DNA of 64,000 nucleotides from Acorus gramineus (Eukaryota; Streptophyta; Magnoliopsida; Acorales; Acoraceae). The stretch lies in NCBI GenBank assembly GCA_030737835.1, contig CM060855.1, positions 931,599 to 995,598 of the forward strand, in the 5' to 3' direction. Below the pieces are notes generated by a model, which saw nothing but the letters and a program-made list of their open reading frames with translations, had not been told where the DNA came from and ran no database searches. The position numbers and the translations under genes are program-made. Below, piece after piece: positions 25,072-35,810 of the stretch; the stretch's first letter is position 1; every line of letters starts with the position of its first letter.

Positions 25072-28000
25072 ACTTCCACGCCTATTTTTCAAGCTCTCTC
25101 TTCCTCTCTCTCAAGCCCCCATGGTGTTTGGGAAAATGTCCCAATGAGAATGAGATGGTGGTGGAGGAAGTGTTGGTGAGGGTTGTCCATGTGTTGTTGA
25201 TCCTTCTCTCTCAAGCTCTCATATCATGATCCTTCCCCCCTGATTTGCAGCCATGGAGGAGGCTGAGGAGAGGCCGAGGAGGTGGTGGTGTTGGTGGTGG
25301 CGGTTGAGGTGGTCGCGGGTGCGTCGAGGGCCCCCGAACCTCCCCCTTTCTTTTCCCCTCCCAAGGTGAGCCCTTCCTCTTCTTTTCTTGGTTTTCATGA
25401 CTTAAGGGGCTGTTGGGGAAGTCTTGCATGCTATGCATAGGGGTTAGAGTGTGTGTGAGGGGTTGGGGAGGGTTAAAATGAGGTTGGGATGGGCTGGGCG
25501 CGCGTTGGGCGCAGTCTGCGCGCGTGCGCGCGTAGGCGCGCGCGCAGGCACGCGCTGGCAGGCGCGTGCGCACGAGTGCACGGGTGCGCGCGGGTGCGCG
25601 CGGGTGCTGGCGTGCGTGCGCGTGCATGTGCGTGCTTGGGCGTGCACGGGGTGCTGCGCGAGGGCGCGAGGGCTGGACGCGCGGTGCGCGCGAGCGTGCG
25701 CGTGTGCGCGGCAGCGCATCTGGGCGCGCGGGCAGGCGCGCGGCAGTGCGCCGATGGTGCTGGGGTGCGTGCGTGCGTGCGCATTCGTGCGTGCGCGTGC
25801 GGGGGGCCATGCGTGTGGCTGCCTGAGGGTTCGGGTAGGTGTCGGGGCACTCGGACTCACGTGCGTACGTGCGTGCTCGCATGCGTGCGAGCCCGTATGC
25901 ATGCTTGTCCGAGTATTGGGTATTTCTAATGTTTTCTTTGTGTAAATTGTGTTGTTACTCACCAAATTCGATGCCCCTACCTTGCAGATCTCGTCGGATG
26001 GGATGCGCGAGGTCCCGGGTGGTAAGGTGAGTGGTTTGATTCCAATCCCCCCCCCCCCCTCTCTAGGGATGCGCTCGACCCGCATAGACGCGCGTCGCGC
26101 ATCGATGGGGCCCCCTAGCTATAACATGTAAATAATATGCATGCATGATAAATATGATATATCCATGCCACCTTAGACTTTGTATGCTAGGGATATGCAC
26201 CCTTATATCATGTATAGCGGCCTATGCATGCCTAGACACCTTGCCTCGACCTATGCATGTTCCCATTTAGTTTAATTTATTTAAATCAAGATGGGATTAT
26301 GTGATTATATTGTTGTAAGCATGCCTTAGAGAATATTATAACCTTGTTGTTATAATATATGTTTCCCCGCATCTTAGTTATGCGCCCTGGAGGAATTCTT
26401 GAGAATTCATGACATTAGTAGTGTTAGAAATCGTTGTCGACGGATCCAACAGGATCGTACGCGCGTGAGTAGGCTGTCTTCTCCTTTTGGTTGGATCCGA
26501 TGTAGGAACTCCCCGACGATGGCTGACCTGACAGAGGGCTTCCATCCGGTACCTCCGATGTGTTCAGACAGTACTGGTAGTTGGAGTGGACTAGGTCGAG
26601 GCTACGAGGGTGGGAAAGGGCTACCGGGTGGACCAGGGGTGGAGAGCGGTCTAGTCTGTCCCAAAGGACCCATGACACCCCTAAAGGGTGAGCGTGGGGT
26701 GGATCGGCGATGTTACGACCCTCTAACTTGTGTAGTTACTCCCGTTTAGGGACTATGACTACTTTGAGGTTAATATGAATGTGTTGGTTGTGGTTATGCA
26801 TGTGTGTGATATCTCGATAAGCGAGTATCGAGAGTGGTTGTTTTCCTTTGGGTTTCGCTTTGCGAACATGGGATCGTTCTCCCCTTCGTTGGATCCGATG
26901 TAGGAACTCCCCGGCGTTGGCTGTACCTGACAGAGGGCTCCCGTCCGTAGGTACCTCCGATGTGTCAGACAGTACGGATGGTGGGAGTGGACTAGGTGGA
27001 GGCCACGAGGGTGGGAAAGGGCTACTGGCGGACCAAGGGTGTAGAGCAGTGAGTTGAGGAGATCGGGTTGTAGATACTACCCGGGAGAGGGTTAATGAAT
27101 GATGTCGCGAGCGTGGAAATCGTTCTCCCCTTCGTTGGATCCGATGTAGGAACTCCCCGGCGTTGGCTATACCTGTCAGAGGACTAGGCGGAGGCCACGA
27201 GGGTGGGAGAGGCTACCGGGTGGACCAGGGGTGTAGAGCAGTCTAAGTCTCTTCCCAAAGTCCCAAGATGTCTCCTTTCAGGAGTGAGGGTGTGGATGAG
27301 GCGAAGACATGTCGCCTCGTGACCCATTCGTTGTTCGACCGTTCCCATAGTTGTTGGGTCCGGTCTCGTGATCGATGTTGAAGGACATCGTTGGGCGATT
27401 GTCTAGATGTAGATGATCCAGTAGTGTTGAGTAGACCAGTAAATCCGGGTCTCTTCGACCGACGGTATGGTCTCTAAACCAATAAATCCGGGTCTATTCA
27501 ACCGACGGTATGGTCTCTCCCCATAAGTCCCAAAAGACTCCCTCCGGGAGTGAGGGTGGGGGTGAGGTTGGTCGCGCCGCCGCGTGACCCTGTTATCCAT
27601 TGGGTTTCTACCCATGTTTTTCCTTGAAAAAGGGAATTGATTATGTATTGAACTGTAGAATGGTGATTGGTTTCCAGCCACTCACTGAGCTTGTAGCTCA
27701 CCCCTCGCATACTGTTTCTTTTCAGGGGCAGTGTTGGGCGTGGAGCTGGAGCTTCCTGTAGCGTGGTCTTATGGGCGTGGAGCGTTCTGTCGGTGGGTGG
27801 CGTGTGCGAGGCTGTCAGCATTCCTAGAGTCATTTTATGCTTGTAAATCGTGCATGTGGCACAGGTTGTATTTTCTTTGGTCTAGACTTGGCTTTCACAG
27901 GACATTGATTGTGTATTCGGGTCTGTAATAATGTTTTTGATTTACAGACATTGTTATATATTATGCTTCCGCTTTTTAGTCAGTTATCATTATCTTGCTT

Positions 28001-28103
28001 TGCCGCCTTGTGTATTGTTGTTGGTGTCCTTATTGACCTCAGGTATTGATAGCTGATATTTATTATTGCCACGTCTCGGGGACGGCCGCCCTGGGGCGTG
28101 ACA
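24549..28103 (+). mobile_element. Solo LTR (3.6 kb) inside the TRIM
   Basis: It starts TGTTGTGCCTGTGTCA and ends GGGGCGTGACA. ATGTG flanks it (24544-24548 and 28104-28108), and the interrupted sequence 'gcgatgtgggactaaata' is intact in the sister TRIM LTR near 24246, which proves the insertion point. It is the same LTR family as 18792-22619 in the opposite orientation. It contains an extremely GC-rich repetitive tract (25490-25900) and several degenerate internal repeats of 'ttggatccgatgtaggaactcccc' (26490-27160). No retrotransposon genes adjoin it. Confidence 0.9.
25490..25900. repeat. GC-rich alternating GCGYG tract inside the solo LTR
   Basis: About 400 bp of runs such as GCGCGTGCGCGCG and GTGCGTGCGTGCGC, strikingly GC-rich in an AT-rich window. 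Low-complexity open frames arise on both strands (Arg/Ala/His-rich) and are not genes. Alternating purine-pyrimidine sequence of this kind can adopt Z-DNA and is dense in CpG sites. Confidence 0.85.
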
Positions 28104-28299
28104 ATGTGGGACTAAATACCAAACCCTCACCCAATCCATGGGCCTTTTGGGACTGTTGGGCGTCCCCCTCAATGGGCCAGGCGTCACATAGAATGATTGC
28201 ATGGTTTTGGGGATGAAAAGTCTAAACGCGAGAGAGGAGAACCCGTTGGAATGGGAAAAAAGTGCAAGAGAGCCCTGTCCTTGCATCGGCGTTCGTTAA

Positions 28300-28435
28300 G
28301 ATTCGCCAATCCTCGCGTCACCGTTCGTTGAGAGATTAGTCTGCGCGTCAACATTCGTTGAGAGGTCCGCATTCGTTGAGAGGTTAGTCCGCGCGTCGGC
28401 ATTCGTTGAGAGGTCCGCATTCGTTGAGAGGTCGG
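28300..28435. repeat. Short tandem repeat of GCATTCGTTGAGAGGTC
   Basis: The word CATTCGTTGAGAG recurs about six times between 28325 and 28433, spaced 18-40 bp and separated by 'gtccgcgcgtcg' or 'gtccg'. It lies near the right MULE terminus, on the 5' side of the transposase gene, and may be part of its promoter or leader. Confidence 0.7.
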
Positions 28436-29313
28436 CGACTACTCAAGTTGTCTGTGTTTATGAAAGTGGGAAAGTTGTGTTTGTGAAAGTGGGGTTTCAA
28501 TTGGGTTATGTGTGTTGATGAAAGTGACAGGGGTAAATTTGTCATTTACGCATGTGTAGTTAGGTTAACTAGACCTTGGTAACTTGGTGTTAACAATAGG
28601 GGGCTAGATCTATTTAACCAAAACTTACAGGGGGTTATATGGATTTTTAGAAAATGTAGGGGGTTATGTGGATATTAGCTAACTTACAGGAGGTTATATG
28701 GATATTTCCCAAGAAATAATTGCAAAAAGTCAAATAATAGAAAATATCAAGTAAAAGGAAATTGGATTGAAATATCAACTCCACGTGAAATTGAAATAAG
28801 TGAAAGTTGAAAGTTTAAAAATAAAGGCAGAAGTTAAAGCCAAATGATGGAAAATTCAAAATTCCTCAATTCTCTCTTCCGCAGCTTTAAAAATTTAATC
28901 ATTACCCTTTTGAACCATTATATTGATACAGAAGAAAGACAATAGGACATGGGGCTGGAAATGGGAGGAATCTAGGAAATGATGGTGATTTTCATATGGA
29001 GTTAGGTTTGTCAATGGGTCGGGTCTGGGTCCATTGTCCGGTCCTTCTGGTCGGATTCATATCGAGTCTCGGGTCGGGTCCATATCGGGTAACAAGTCTA
29101 GGCCAAACAAACAAAAGTTGAAGAACTTCTTAAAGGCCTACAATGGATTCATTTTTTATCTTTTTAATAGAGTCTAGTGTATTGTAAATAGTTATTCACT
29201 ATTTTGATTTTTTAATGTTTTATGAGGGAACATTTGGAATACAATTTGGATTATTATACTTTTACGTGAAGTCAAATGATCGTAAAAATATTTGAAATGT
29301 TTAAAATTTTAAA

Positions 29314-30690
29314 GAGTAAATTAATTAGAGGTCCTCACAGCCACCCCCCAATTATTTTTAGGTCCCTTGACATTTTTTACTTTTCTCTAGGTCCTCATCT
29401 CTCAAACTCATTATTTTTAGATCCAACTTAACACTTTTCGTCAAACCCCTTTTTTGGACTTCCAAAAATACCCTTTCAACAAATACATTTACCCAAACAA
29501 TCCAAATCTCACCTTCTTTTCCCCAAGTCGACTCTTCTATTCACCTTTTCTCCCTTTTTCCCCACCAAATCGCAGAGAGAATGAGAGAACGCAATCCAAA
29601 CCCAAAATCATTTTTTTTATCACGCATGTTTGTCCACCCTTTGTGTTTCTTCTCCATTCAAAACTCTAACAAGCCTACCATTCAAAACCCTAAAAAACCT
29701 ACTCCATATGAAACCCTAAATAGGCCACCAACCCAACGATGACGATGGCGGCGGCGACGATGGAGAACCACATAGACTTCAACACAAAGAAATATGCCTA
29801 TTGTAAGTCATTTTAATATGTTCTTTTCAAAATCAGTTTTTCAAATCAATGTCTAGGTCTAGATTTAATGTGTGGTACTCTTTTCCATGTATGATATAAT
29901 TTAGTGATATATTTCATGTTATAGCATCATTCTTTTCCTCTGCTTGAGTGATATGTTCCACGTCGGTCTCTTAGTACACTGTTATGGATTCTGGGCATGT
30001 TGTTAAGTATTTTTAGTACAATATTAGGTCATATCGGTACAATAGTGACCTATGTTGTTCTATGTTATTCCATGTATGGTATATTCAAATTATTGATTCA
30101 TGATTATTAAAGAATACATGAATTTTAGATTTACATATTCTCATAAAAGAAACTAGTATGTGGCATACATAAATTCATCTTTATTGAAAATTTTGTTACG
30201 TTAGTCTCTCATAAAAAGAACTAGTATGTTAATATCTTCGTGCACTGTTATGCTATGCTTTCTTGTAATGTTGTTTTCCCTAAATGACTCACCAAATCAT
30301 CACATGCTTCCTTTCATGATTTTAAAAATGTTTCTTCACCAAATGTGGTTTAATTCTTCACTTAGTCTGTGATATTGGTTTTTATGTATCCAATTATGAT
30401 TTCTCATAACATATGATTCATTAAATTGTATTGTTCCATTTGCCCTTGTTAGGAATGATAGATTCACATTTAGAATATTAATGAATGTCAATGAGCATAT
30501 TAGATGTTATTATGAAACCTAGTTATGAAAATGCATTACCGTGATCCATTGTTATTACTTATTGTTATTTTTGTCTGTGTACACTGTTTTTTTTTTTTTT
30601 GTGTACATGTTTGTTAACCTTTTTTTTTTGTTTTTTGCACATTGTATAGCATTTTCCTTAAAAATTTATCCCGAGCCATCCATGAAATCT
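29314..30690. repeat. Left inverted arm of the MULE
   Basis: Matches the reverse complement of 33575-34953, including the exon-like start and the 'gtacactgtta' words near 29966 and 30572. Similarity fades at about 30690, near 'gcacattgtatag'. Confidence 0.8.
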
Positions 30691-32203
30691 CCAAAGACAA
30701 TACAATCCAAAACTCCTTCTAAGCCATCAAAGCTCCTTCCAAGGAATCCACCGAAACTCATACGAAGACAAAAGTAAAGAAGGAATCTATGAAAATATCC
30801 AATGTTTCTATGGAAGAAAGCAGAGGTAAACAATTTTATGTGTCCTACTTGTTGGTTTTGTGAAATGTATGTTGTTATGTGCTATGTGCATTGTTATATA
30901 ATCTAGATTAACCTTTATGAGTATATTATTAAACTATATGGATACACTATTATAATGTATTTGTTAATTCTGGGTTTCATATCTGTAATTTTGATCTAGA
31001 GGTAATGTAACTCCACATCTGTGATGCTTGGAAGAAAATGAAGAACATACATGTTCATTCCTTGAAAATAAACATATTGGTTTAGTATGTACAAACATGG
31101 TAATGATTATACTTTGATGGGTTAGAATGAACTCTATTTATTCATCAAAGGACTTTATGTAGGCTTGTGATATACTTATTTCAGGGGGTCTACGACTCCA
31201 TGACAAGTTTATCAAAGAAAGAAAATGTAAACTCTGTCAGGGGGTACATTGTTAATTCTTTTCAGTAACCTATGTTTGTCCTATGTTATTCCATATATTA
31301 GTAAGCACATTGAAGGGGTTGTCCTATATTAATGTTTACCAAAGAAAGGACTTCATTTAGGCTGGTGATATGCTTAGAACATATTTTCTTAGTCTCTTTA
31401 GTAGTTATGGCTTCTTGCTACACTTTTTTGTTAGTTGATGAGTGATGCGCTAATTTTGGGGATGTAATAAACCATCTAGAACTTTCTTGCCTTTTAATAT
31501 GCTTTTGTGCATCATATGGTTTTGCATATATGAGTATGTTTAGTTTATAAATCCATTGGAGAAGCATGTTTTCAAAAAATACCAATTGATCTTTTGTAAG
31601 GTATTTTTCTCTTGGTATACGGTTCGGAATTATGGGTACATTGTTAGTTTTTCTCAATACTTTGTTATGGATTTTGGGTACATTGTTAATTCCCAATAAC
31701 TTATGTTTATTTTATGTTATTATTCTTTTTTTGTAGATTGTTGTTGACGGCTGAAGAGGTTGCCCTAACAATAGTGTTTCTTGCTTTTGTGGAGAGGGCA
31801 GTCATAGACTTTGACTTCAATGGATTCCAGGCTGAAGAACAAGTATTTCACCAATACTACCATGTCACAAGGGAAGCATTGAAGGAAAAGATGTTGTCCT
31901 TGGTGGAGTCTGAGGATGAAAAGGATGTGAAAGACTTCGTTTGGCTGTAGATAGCCTTCATGTTCCAAATTTTTTTATTTTCGGCTGACCAAGTCAACAT
32001 TCCAAGTTTCAGAGATGAATATTTTGTGAAGATTCTAAGACAATACAAAAGAAGTGTGTTATGAATGGACAAGACGTGGTTTGAATGGATCTATTATACA
32101 AATAACTTGAATGGACATGAAGTTGTATTTTGAGTGGACAAAAAATATGTTATATTATATATAACTTGTGTTATACCATTATGAACGGAAGTTACATTTG
32201 AAT

Positions 32204-32677
32204 TAGGGCTGGTAAATGAGCCAAGCAGCTCAGGCTCGGCTCGGTTAAAGCTCGTTCAGGCTTGTTCGATTAGACAAACAAGCCGAGTTTGAACAATTTT
32301 TAAAGCTTGGTTTGTAAACGAGCCGAGCCTGAGCCAAGTCCAAGCCTAGACGAGCTCATTTACTTGACAGAAAAAAGGGAACGAGCCGAGCCCGAGCCTG
32401 AGCTTATGTTACTTTCACATGTATAAGATGTTGTAATTTGTGAAATGTGGTTTCTTAAATGCTAAACAAAGTTTTTTTTCAGCTAAACGAGCCCAACTCG
32501 AGCCTTGATTCGAGCTTTGGCTTGGCTTGTTTAACAAACGAGCTGAGCCGAGCTTCAACCGAGTTTTTCACGAGCCCAACGAGCCGAGCTTGAACATAAA
32601 ATGAAGCTAGAGCCGAGCCCAAGAGTCGAGCCTGAGCAGGTCAAAGCTCGGCTCGTTCGGCTCATTTACCACCCCTA
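32204..32677. mobile_element. hAT-type MITE (474 bp) inside the MULE
   Basis: The left end TAGGGCTGGTAAATGAGCC and right end GGCTCATTTACCACCCCTA are inverted. The 8-bp duplication ATTTGAAT is exact (32196-32203 and 32678-32685). The interior repeats GAGCCGAGC and AGCTCGGCTCG in both orientations. No coding capacity. Confidence 0.9.
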
Positions 32678-32689
32678 ATTTGAATGGAT

Positions 32690-32960
32690 CAAGTGTACAT
32701 TTGTCCAATTGATGTTATGAATAGAAGTTATATTATGAATGATAGTTGTGTTTTGAATGATATAACTTATCACTTATGTAATTTGTTGTGTTATGAATGA
32801 AGTGATATTATGAATGATAAATCTACTGTGAATGACAGTTGTGTTATGAATGGTATAATTGTACGTGTTATGAATGAAGTTGTATTATGAATGATAGTCG
32901 TGTTATGAATGACAGTTGTACTATAAATGGTAAGTTGTGTAATGAATGATAGTCATGTTA
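32690..32960. repeat. Degenerate tandem repeat of GTTATGAATGA
   Basis: The words 'ttatgaatga' and 'agttgtattatgaatgatag' recur about ten times over 270 bp, spaced 15-30 bp, starting just after the hAT MITE. Related 'gaatggac' words precede the MITE at 32060-32190, so the MITE landed in this array. Confidence 0.7.
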
Positions 32961-33574
32961 GTCCATCTAGTTACATTGTGATTCACTTCTAATATATGAT
33001 TAGCCTATCTGGGTACACTGTTACGCACTATCAATGCATTGTTAGGTCATCTAGGTACACTATTATGCACTACCAATACATTAATATTCCATTTAGATCC
33101 ACTTTACTTATTACCCTATATACATTCACAATAGTTTAAGCATCATCAGATCAACATGTACTCAATAAACAATAAGTATATGAGATAATCTGACTTAATA
33201 AAAATAGATATTCATACATAATAATAAGAATATTTAATTAAAACATAAAGTTATTTTTCAAATTGGACCAACTACTTCATTTTAATACTACAATTGGATA
33301 TCTGCATGTCTTCGTGTTGTGTCAAAGACCTTTGCATCTCAAACAACGATACAATGACACTATCCAGATCTGCTTGTGACTCAATCCTATTTTTCTTCTT
33401 TCTCCCCGGCCTAATCTTCATTAATGGAGGTTTGATGCATATGTTTTCTTCTTCCTCCTCTATCCTCTGAACAACAATACAATTTCACTGCGTATGGATT
33501 TGCCCGTGACTCAATCCTATTAACTCGTTGTGCTTCTTCATTGTAGGAATAAATTACCATGAATGATTCCATGG

Positions 33575-34953
33575 ATAAATTTTTGAGGAAGATCCTATAC
33601 AATGTGCAAAATAAAATAAATAAATTAAAAGCTAATAAACAGACACACACACATAAAATAACAGTGTACACAGACAAAAATAACATAAGTAACAACAATG
33701 GGTCACGGTAATGTATTTTCATAACTAGGTTTCACAATAACATCTAATATGCTCCTAGACATTCATTAATACTCTAAATGTGCATCTATCATTGCTAATA
33801 AGGGCAAATGGAACAATCCAACTTAATTAATCTTATGTTATGAGAAATCATAATTGGATACATAAAAACCAATATCACAAATTAATTGAGTTAAACCCTA
33901 TTTGGTGTGAAGAGCAAAATTTTAAAATCATGAAAGGAATGATGTGATAATTTGGTGAGTCATTTAGGAAAAAAAACATTACAAGATCATTAAAGCATAC
34001 CATAACAGTGTACGAAGAGACTAACATACTAGTTCTTTTTATGAGACACTAACATAACAAGTTTTTCAAAAAAGATGAATTTATGTATGCCACATACTAG
34101 TTTCTTTTATGAGAATATGTAAATATAAAAATCATGTATTCTTTAATAATCATGAATCAATAATTTGGATATACTATACATGGAAAAACATAGAACAACA
34201 TAGGTTACTACTGTACCGATATGACCTAATATTGTACTGAAAATACTTAACAACGTGCCCAGAATCCATAACAGTGTACCAAGAGACCGACGTTGAACAT
34301 ATTACTCAAGCAGAGGAAAAGAATGATGTTATAACATGAAATATATCACTAAATTATATCATACATGGAAAGGAATACCACTCATTAAATCTGGACCTAG
34401 ACATTCATTCGAAGAACTGATTTTGAAAAGAACATATTAAAATGACTTACAATAGGCAGATTTCTATGTGTTGAAGTCTATGTGGTTCTCCATCATCGTC
34501 GCTGCCGTCATCATCAAAGGGGGGAGTGTCAGGTTGGTGGCTTATTTAGGGTTTCCATATGGAGTAGGCTTTTTAGGGTTTTGAATGGTGGGCTTGTTAG
34601 GGTTTTGAATGGAGAAGAAACACAAAGAGTGGACGAACATGCGTGATGAAAGAAATGATTTTGGGTTTGGATTGCGTTCTCTCATTCTCTATGCGATTTG
34701 GTGGGAAAAAAGGGAGAAAAGGTGAATAGAAGAGTCGACTTGGGGAAGAAGAAGGTGAGATTTTGATTGTTTGAGTAAATGTATTTGTTGAAAGGGTATT
34801 TTCGACAGTCCAAAAAGGGGATCTGACAGAAAGTGTTAAGTTGGATCTAAAAATAATGAGTTTGAGAAATGGAAACCTAAAAAAAAGTAAAAAAAGTCCA
34901 AGGACCTAAAAATAATTGGGGGGTGGCTGTGACGACCTCTAATTAATTTTTTT
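33575..34953. repeat. Right inverted arm of the MULE
   Basis: Inverted copy of 29314-30690 with scattered substitutions and small indels. Its edge reads GACGACCTCTAATTAATT, where the left edge reads AATTAATTAGAGGTCCTC. Confidence 0.8.
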
Positions 34954-35369
34954 AATTTTAAATGATTATTTAATATTTAGTTATAATGTTTGGTTGAACT
35001 ATGAATGTTAGGTTGGATCATAAATAAAAAAAAAATCACATAGTATTTGGGTTGGGTCAATCGGGCCCATAGGATCGATCTGGTTGAGGTGAACCCAAAC
35101 CCGACCTGTTTTGATTGTCGGGTTTTTCAGGTCGGGTTTTACACCTTTTATCGGGTCGGGTCTGGGTCGACTCGCAACCCGTTGACAGGCCTATATGGAG
35201 GAGGGTAGCAAAGAATATGTGCTTGTTTAGAGATTCAGTCTCTGTTTTATTGTGTGAAATTGGGCATTGTACCTTCCTCTTTGAGAGTCAACCTATTTTT
35301 GTTACTAGTATATGGTAATTCTTCCCGCCATTTAAAAAATAAATGCAATAAAATGAAGGTTCATTTATG

Positions 35370-35810
35370 TAGCTCGGTGGTCCAGTGAGACATAAGATTT
35401 GTGTGCTGTGTGGAGAAGAGGAAGAATCAGTGGAGCATTTATTCATCTTTTGTCTGATGGCGAGCTGCATATGGAGATGGCTGAGTTTGGCAACGGGCTT
35501 GGACAATTCTTTTTCATCCATGGAGGAGATGGGGGAGGTGGGCAAGAAGATGCGGAGGCCGGATGATAGAGGTATCTAGGTGAAAATGTTACAATCTTAT
35601 GTCCCAACTACGGTTTTTGCAATTTGGTTGACCCGAAACCACAGTTTGTTCAGTGGGAAAACATTTGGGAGGATGCAGTAAGGAGCATTCTAAAGTGGGT
35701 ATGATTATGTGCGTGTACGAAGTCTACCGTGTCCTCAGGGGGTCACATCTTGATTCTGAAGGAGGGCTTTTATTTCTTGGATTGACCCAAGGTAAAGCTC
35801 TCCTCTGCTA
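35370..35810 (+). pseudogene. LINE ORF2 C-terminal fragment (zf-RVT)
   Basis: The frame from about 35382 reads VRHKICVLCGEEEESVEHLFIFC and W-RWLSLATG: the zinc-binding domain after the reverse transcriptase of plant LINEs (C-x2-C ... H-x4-C). After a stop, VPTTVFAIWLTRNHSLFSG follows at about 35605, the usual next block. The reverse transcriptase and endonuclease are absent. It begins just outside the hAT element ending at 35193. Confidence 0.75.

Larger units (their letters stand above)
24116..28188 (-). mobile_element. TRIM retrotransposon (217-79-217 bp), split by a solo LTR
   Basis: Two direct repeats begin TGTAACGCC (24116 and 24412) and end GGCGTCACA (24332 and 28188). Removing the inserted LTR and one 5-bp duplication, both are 217 bp. 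Between them are 79 bp with no coding capacity. Next to the right LTR, read on the minus strand, is TTGGTATCAGAGCC (24397-24410), the initiator tRNA-Met primer-binding site; next to the left LTR is the purine tract AAAGGGGGTGAT. That is a complete terminal-repeat retrotransposon in miniature on the minus strand. Outer flanks TTTAT and TAGAA do not match, so one end may have recombined with a neighbouring copy. Confidence 0.85.
15580..28710. mobile_element. 13.1-kb MULE with nested insertions
   Basis: The left end GGGAAATATCCATATAACC continues to 'ctgtaagttagctaatatcca'; the right end is its inverted copy with few differences over about 45 bp. The flanks show an exact 9-bp duplication AAGAAATAA (15571-15579 and 28711-28719). 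It holds a GRF zinc-finger pseudogene (+) and a MuDR-type transposase pseudogene (-). Later insertions are a solo LTR (18792-22619) within the transposase gene, and a TRIM plus second solo LTR (24116-28188) upstream of it. Without these the element would be about 5.2 kb. Confidence 0.9.
29314..34953. mobile_element. MULE with ~1.4-kb terminal inverted repeats
   Basis: The arms 29314-30690 and 34953-33575 are inverted copies: 'ttaattagaggtc' at the edge, then 'ccaccccccaattatttttagg', 'cccttttctgg' type words and 'aaccctaaa'. The flanks carry an exact 9-bp duplication AATTTTAAA (29305-29313 and 34954-34962). Both arms contain a short gene-like start (near 29739 on the left, ATGACGATGGCGG... 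ENHIDFNTKKYAY and a GTAAGT donor). The centre (30.7-33.5 kb) has no recognised transposase; one 78-codon frame (31714-31950) is unassigned. It looks non-autonomous. Confidence 0.85.
29003..35193. mobile_element. Non-autonomous hAT element split by a MULE
   Basis: The left end TAGGTTTGTCAATGGGTCGG and right end CAACCCGTTGACAGGCCTA are inverted; the flanks TATGGAGT (28995-29002) and TATGGAGG (35194-35201) agree at 7 of 8. Subterminal DNA is packed with GGGTCGGGTC words. Once the MULE at 29314-34953 is removed about 540 bp remain. The same family occurs at 39713-40525 and at the 5' end of the hAT transposase element at 59946. Confidence 0.8.

Noticed and set aside
25211..26085. Open frames of 125-223 codons on both strands
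   Set aside because: They lie in the GC-rich repeat tract of a solo LTR, are open in four or more frames at once, and encode low-complexity Arg/Ala/His sequence.
18792..28103. One large transposon with 3.6-kb inverted repeats
   Set aside because: Each arm has its own exact 5-bp duplication and TG...CA ends, so they are two solo LTRs.
31714..31950. 78-codon frame in the middle of the large-arm MULE
   Set aside because: It may be part of an exon, but no domain is recognised and it lacks a supported start and splice structure.
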